The notes below the pieces were generated by a model. It was not told where the DNA came from and did no database searches. It worked only from the letters and a program-made list of their open reading frames with translations. A stretch of DNA of 64,000 nucleotides, from positions 1-64,000 of the forward strand of contig PLZS01000082.1 of assembly GCA_003153555.1 (NCBI GenBank), read 5' to 3'. Every line of letters starts with the position of its first letter. The stretch's first letter is position 1. The position numbers were made by a program, and so were the translations under genes. Positions 61,197-64,000 of this stretch are shown here, piece by piece. Origin of the DNA: Candidatus Melainabacteria bacterium (GTDB lineage Bacteria > Cyanobacteriota > Vampirovibrionia > Obscuribacterales > Obscuribacteraceae).

Positions 61197-62198
61197 ATGA
61201 ATGCATCTACAAACATCAGCGCGCCGCACCTCTCCAATCTTCACCTTGTGTGTGGAAGCGGAGGTACGCGAGCGTTTCTCACCGGTGCCGGCGCCATTCT
61301 GGCGTGTGACACTGCAGGAATTTCTAGTTGGGAGTCAATCGGTGGAGTCAGTGGTGGATCAATCATCAGTGCGCTTTACGCCGGGGGCATGCCAGCTCCA
61401 CAACTTGTTGAAGAGGTCATCGGCTACGACTTCTCAACGTTGTTCAAGAAGACCAACACCCTGCGTGACCTGATTCGAAGCAACCTGCCTCGGCGCCCCA
61501 AGACTCTTGCACGCCACGCAATCCGCGAGGGCATCATGAGCTCGGAGGGCCTCGGTGCGGTCATCGACAAGAATGTTCCGACCTGGCCGGAGAACTTCTG
61601 GACGATTGCTGTCACAGGCAAATTCCACATCCTCTTCACCGCACATGGAGTCTTCCAAATTCACAACGGACGTTCTTTGCGCATCAGCGAGACTGCTGCT
61701 CCACTCGGTCTTGCGATTCGAGCAAGCTGTGCGGTGCCTGGCATTCTCGAGTCGATTGAATACCTCGGTCGGCATCTCTTCGATGGCGCACTCAGCGATT
61801 ACGGTGATTGCCCGACCGGAGTTGTTCGCCGTCACTTCCAGGCACCACCGAACAAGATTGTCGCTTGCGACGTCTCCGGTGGAATGACTCGTCAACGACG
61901 AGCCATCTTCGCGTTGGGAAGGCTTATCACTGGGCGGATTTCGCAGAAGCTGCACGTCAACTCCCGAGCCGATGAGATCTTCATCGCGCCAAAGGTCCAG
62001 CATCTTGGCGGTTCACTTGAGTTCACGCTCAGTCGCGACCAAAAGGAAGCCGCCGTGCTCTCTGGTTTCAGCGCTGCTGTGGTCGAACTGGCCAGGACGG
62101 GCGTCTTGACTGACGACAAGCTGACGCTTTGCCAGGAGGCAATGAAGTCGTACAGCGATTTGCACCGGGTTCTCATCGCCGGGCAGCGAAACAAGTGA
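61197..62198 (+). CDS. Patatin-like phospholipase
   Basis: 333 residues from ATG 61197, chosen because AAGGAG lies 6 nt upstream. The oxyanion loop GSGGTRAF (G-G-x-R) is followed by the nucleophile elbow GGVSGGSI and the catalytic Asp in LFDGALSDYG, so the Ser-Asp dyad is complete. Other segments include LGLAIRASCAVPGIL (as IRASCAVPGIL) and IVACDVSGGMTRQRR. Patatins hydrolyse membrane phospholipids or other acyl esters. No signal peptide, so cytoplasmic or injected action. A terminator follows. The region is GC-richer. Confidence 0.9.
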   Translation: MNASTNISAPHLSNLHLVCGSGGTRAFLTGAGAILACDTAGISSWESIGGVSGGSIISALYAGGMPAPQLVEEVIGYDFSTLFKKTNTLRDLIRSNLPRRPKTLARHAIREGIMSSEGLGAVIDKNVPTWPENFWTIAVTGKFHILFTAHGVFQIHNGRSLRISETAAPLGLAIRASCAVPGILESIEYLGRHLFDGALSDYGDCPTGVVRRHFQAPPNKIVACDVSGGMTRQRRAIFALGRLITGRISQKLHVNSRADEIFIAPKVQHLGGSLEFTLSRDQKEAAVLSGFSAAVVELARTGVLTDDKLTLCQEAMKSYSDLHRVLIAGQRNK

Positions 62199-62199
62199 G

Positions 62200-62242
62200 G
62201 GTGACAGTTCTGCGTCTTTAACGCCGAATTCTGTCACCTTTC
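62200..62242 (+). terminator. Terminator after the patatin gene
   Basis: GGTGACAG (62200-62207) and CTGTCACC (62231-62238), perfect 8-bp stem with a 23-nt loop, followed by TTTC. It begins 2 bp after the patatin stop. The T-run is short, so efficiency is uncertain. Confidence 0.55.
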
Positions 62243-62461
62243 ACTTGGCGGTGTTCAACTATCTTCTATAAAAGAAAAAATTAAAAAGAAGAGACGACGG
62301 GTCAACCCCGCCGCGCTCTTCTTCCGGCCATTGAAGTGACCTTAAGCAAGAGCGCGGTCGGTGCCGAGCCAGTGCAGTCGAGTGAAACATCAAAAACAAC
62401 CCTCCAGGTTTGACAGATGTACGAGTCCGAAACCCGGGCTTCATACGTTCAGTCACCTGGA

Positions 62462-63910
62462 TTAGCCTTTGCGCTCCTTCTTCACCACCTCAGCGTCCGG
62501 GAACTTCTCCCCGATCAACTGAGCCATCTCCGCCGTGGTGCGGATGGTCACCGAAGCGATGTAAGGCGCCTCGGACATCTGGATGAACTGGTTCACGATC
62601 TTCAACTCGTAAACCTTGGTCAGGTCGTGCTGCATCGCGATCATTGCTTTGCCCAGCGCCTTCTCAGACGCGCAGGTGAGCGTAACCGCGTAGTAAGCGA
62701 GCCCGTCGCCCTTCGTCACGGTGCTCAGAGCCTTGTGCAGACGACGCTGAAAGATGGCCTGATCGCCCGTGCTGTGGTTCTCACCACGCTGAGCCATCCG
62801 GTCCACTTCCGCGACGTCGCCTTCGCCCTCGAGCAGCCCGAAGTCGAGCTTCTTGGCGCCCTCCGAATGGAAGACCACGACCTTGTCCCCGCCACAGATG
62901 GCGTGGTTGTTCATCAGACGGCTAAGCGGAGTGACGAGATGCTTCTCGAGCACGCGCTTCAACTCGGCAACACTGCCGCCGTCTGCCATCGAAGTGTCGA
63001 GCAAGAACGTCTTAGCCGAGGTTTCCACCTCGAGCTCGAACGCTTCACCCGGCTCCAGAGCTGACTCCATGCGGGCATGGAGAATGGCCAGCTCGGTGTC
63101 GACGATGCCCAGAAGGTCTTCCCGCGTGTGCATCTTGAACACCACGACGGCGTCCAGACGGTTGCGGAACTCCTTCTTGTAGAGCTGCCTCATGCTCTTG
63201 GTGACGATGCCCTCGATCTCCTCAGGAGTCGCCTTGTGAGCGCGGCTGATGAAACCGATGCCACCTTCCTCCAGCCGCTCCACCTCGTCCATGCCCAAGT
63301 TCATGGTCAGGATGAAGATGGTGTTGCTGAAGTCCACGATCTCGCTGTCGCCCAGGACCGCGTATCCGTTGTCGAACACGCCCATCCAGAACTTGTAGAA
63401 ATCGTAGTGAGCCTTCTCGAACTCGTTGATGATCACGACGTTGATGTCGCTCTTCGAGTTGAGACGCACGCGGCGAAGGTTGTGGTTGCTGATCCGCGAG
63501 CGCGGGTCAGTGTCCTCGGGCTTGAGTTCAGCCTTCTCCTTGGCAGAGAGACCGCCGACATAGGTCGGAGGCGCACCCTTGAGGTCGAGCACCTGATGCT
63601 TCTCGATGTAGTCCGCGCCCTCGAGCACGGTGACGGCATCGGCATCCTGGTGAATGAATTCGGCAATCACCTTACCGGAGTAAGACTTGCCGGTACGCGA
63701 AGGTCCGATGGCGACGCAGACCGCGATCGGCTGCTTCTTGTTGCGGATCTTGCTGTTGGCACGCTCGAAGACCATCTGGGCCATTTCGTTCGCCTTCGGC
63801 TGACCGATGACACGAGCGCCGAAGAACTTCATGAAGGCTTCGCTGCGATGATCGACCTGATCAGTGTCGAGCAGGATCATCTGACGTTTGATTTTCTTGG
63901 TAGTAGACAT
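62462..63910 (-). CDS. ClpB-like AAA+ ATPase with altered Walker B
   Basis: 482 residues from ATG 63910 (AAAGGAG upstream); the frame extends further without a better start. It resembles the second AAA module of ClpB/ClpA: VIGQPKANEMAQMVFERANS, Walker A GPSRTGKS (69-76), a Walker B region that reads VVIINEFEKAH where most members have LLDE, and the arginine-finger part KKEFRNRLDAVVVFKM. The N replaces the Mg-coordinating Asp while the catalytic Glu is kept. After the AAA core (to about 320) comes a C-terminal region (GGDKVVVFHSEGAKKLDFGL) unlike ClpB. There is no ClpB N-domain or first ATPase. It may be a specialised unfoldase or a regulator. Confidence 0.8.
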   Translation of the reverse strand: MSTTKKIKRQMILLDTDQVDHRSEAFMKFFGARVIGQPKANEMAQMVFERANSKIRNKKQPIAVCVAIGPSRTGKSYSGKVIAEFIHQDADAVTVLEGADYIEKHQVLDLKGAPPTYVGGLSAKEKAELKPEDTDPRSRISNHNLRRVRLNSKSDINVVIINEFEKAHYDFYKFWMGVFDNGYAVLGDSEIVDFSNTIFILTMNLGMDEVERLEEGGIGFISRAHKATPEEIEGIVTKSMRQLYKKEFRNRLDAVVVFKMHTREDLLGIVDTELAILHARMESALEPGEAFELEVETSAKTFLLDTSMADGGSVAELKRVLEKHLVTPLSRLMNNHAICGGDKVVVFHSEGAKKLDFGLLEGEGDVAEVDRMAQRGENHSTGDQAIFQRRLHKALSTVTKGDGLAYYAVTLTCASEKALGKAMIAMQHDLTKVYELKIVNQFIQMSEAPYIASVTIRTTAEMAQLIGEKFPDAEVVKKERKG

Positions 63911-64000
63911 AACAGACTCCTTTTTGCCGGGTTGATCCGGCGTTTGAAAGTCAGCAACGCAGGGCGTCGCCGTGGCCGTGTGGCCATGAAACATTGAAGC

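Noticed and set aside
63077-63997. A 306-residue frame on the plus strand
   Set aside because: Antisense to the ClpB-like ATPase gene; no domain of its own.
1-64000. tRNA, rRNA and riboswitch genes
   Set aside because: I scanned the intergenic gaps by eye and saw no cloverleaf ending in a CCA-compatible stem and no recognisable riboswitch core. A covariance-model search would be needed to exclude them fully.

Overview
The window looks like a chromosomal stretch of a Gram-negative bacterium with many lineage-specific genes. Evidence for an outer membrane is a 936-residue TonB-dependent receptor, an OmpA-type protein, a lipoprotein with a lipobox and many exported proteins. Housekeeping genes (mnmG, pyrB, pyrC) sit among proteins with no clear family. 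The mix (DUF4388-like protein, debranching enzyme, PCYCGC-motif protein, many orphan secreted proteins) would fit a non-photosynthetic relative of cyanobacteria such as the Obscuribacterales/Vampirovibrionia, but that is a low-confidence inference. No rRNA, tRNA, CRISPR array, transposase or phage structural gene was recognised. UGA is used as an ordinary stop by many genes.

Layout. 0-5.4 kb: a large cruciform-capable hairpin, a secreted thioredoxin-like gene with an in-frame UGA (candidate selenoprotein), a 5'-truncated alpha/beta hydrolase, a short leucine-rich-repeat protein and a MocR-type regulator that has lost its PLP lysine. 5.4-14.2 kb: two near-identical paralogues of unknown function, each divergent from a membrane or outer-membrane gene (DUF5819-HTTM pair; TonB receptor) and each with the same GGAAAC-centred palindrome between. 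Between them lie a TadG-like gene and a GTS-repeat secreted protein. 14.2-21.5 kb: phosphatase, DUF6745 pair, oxidoreductase, YchJ-like protein, TPR lipoprotein and an OmpR-type response regulator. 21.8-33.5 kb: CoA transferase, histidine kinase, several orphan proteins, an OmpA-type protein and mnmG. 33.6-43.4 kb: PCYCGC protein, receiver-only protein, a degenerate MurF-like protein, the pyrB-pyrC pair, a P-loop kinase, a frameshifted secreted protein and an orphan AbiEi-like (DUF6088) protein. 43.8-48.4 kb: a GC-richer operon of an ABC transporter, a GH144-like glucanase and a GH1 beta-glucosidase. 49-64 kb: GNAT, glycogen debranching enzyme, His-rich protein, APH-like kinase, Xaa-Pro peptidase, MscS channel, stress protein, DeoR regulator, SIMPL protein, patatin and a ClpB-like AAA ATPase with an altered Walker B.

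Working together. The clearest functional unit is the glucan operon (transport, endo-cleavage, beta-glucosidase), with a debranching enzyme 1.2 kb away. PyrB and PyrC give consecutive steps of pyrimidine synthesis and overlap. Signal transduction is represented by the OmpR-type regulator and the histidine kinase; three intergenic sites carry tandem TTTGAG repeats at 10-11 bp spacing, one of them just upstream of the kinase.

The noncoding DNA is unusually structured. There are six copies of a fixed-length 26-bp palindrome (GTTAGAAA, 10 nt, TTTCTAAC) lying outside genes on 3' flanks, a family of small hairpins with CACC/GGTG arms and an A/T-rich 6-nt apex (two of them inside clear terminators), a run of 16 helically phased A-tracts, REP-like repeats and decameric operator repeats. 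These repeat families and the candidate selenoprotein are the parts most worth following up.
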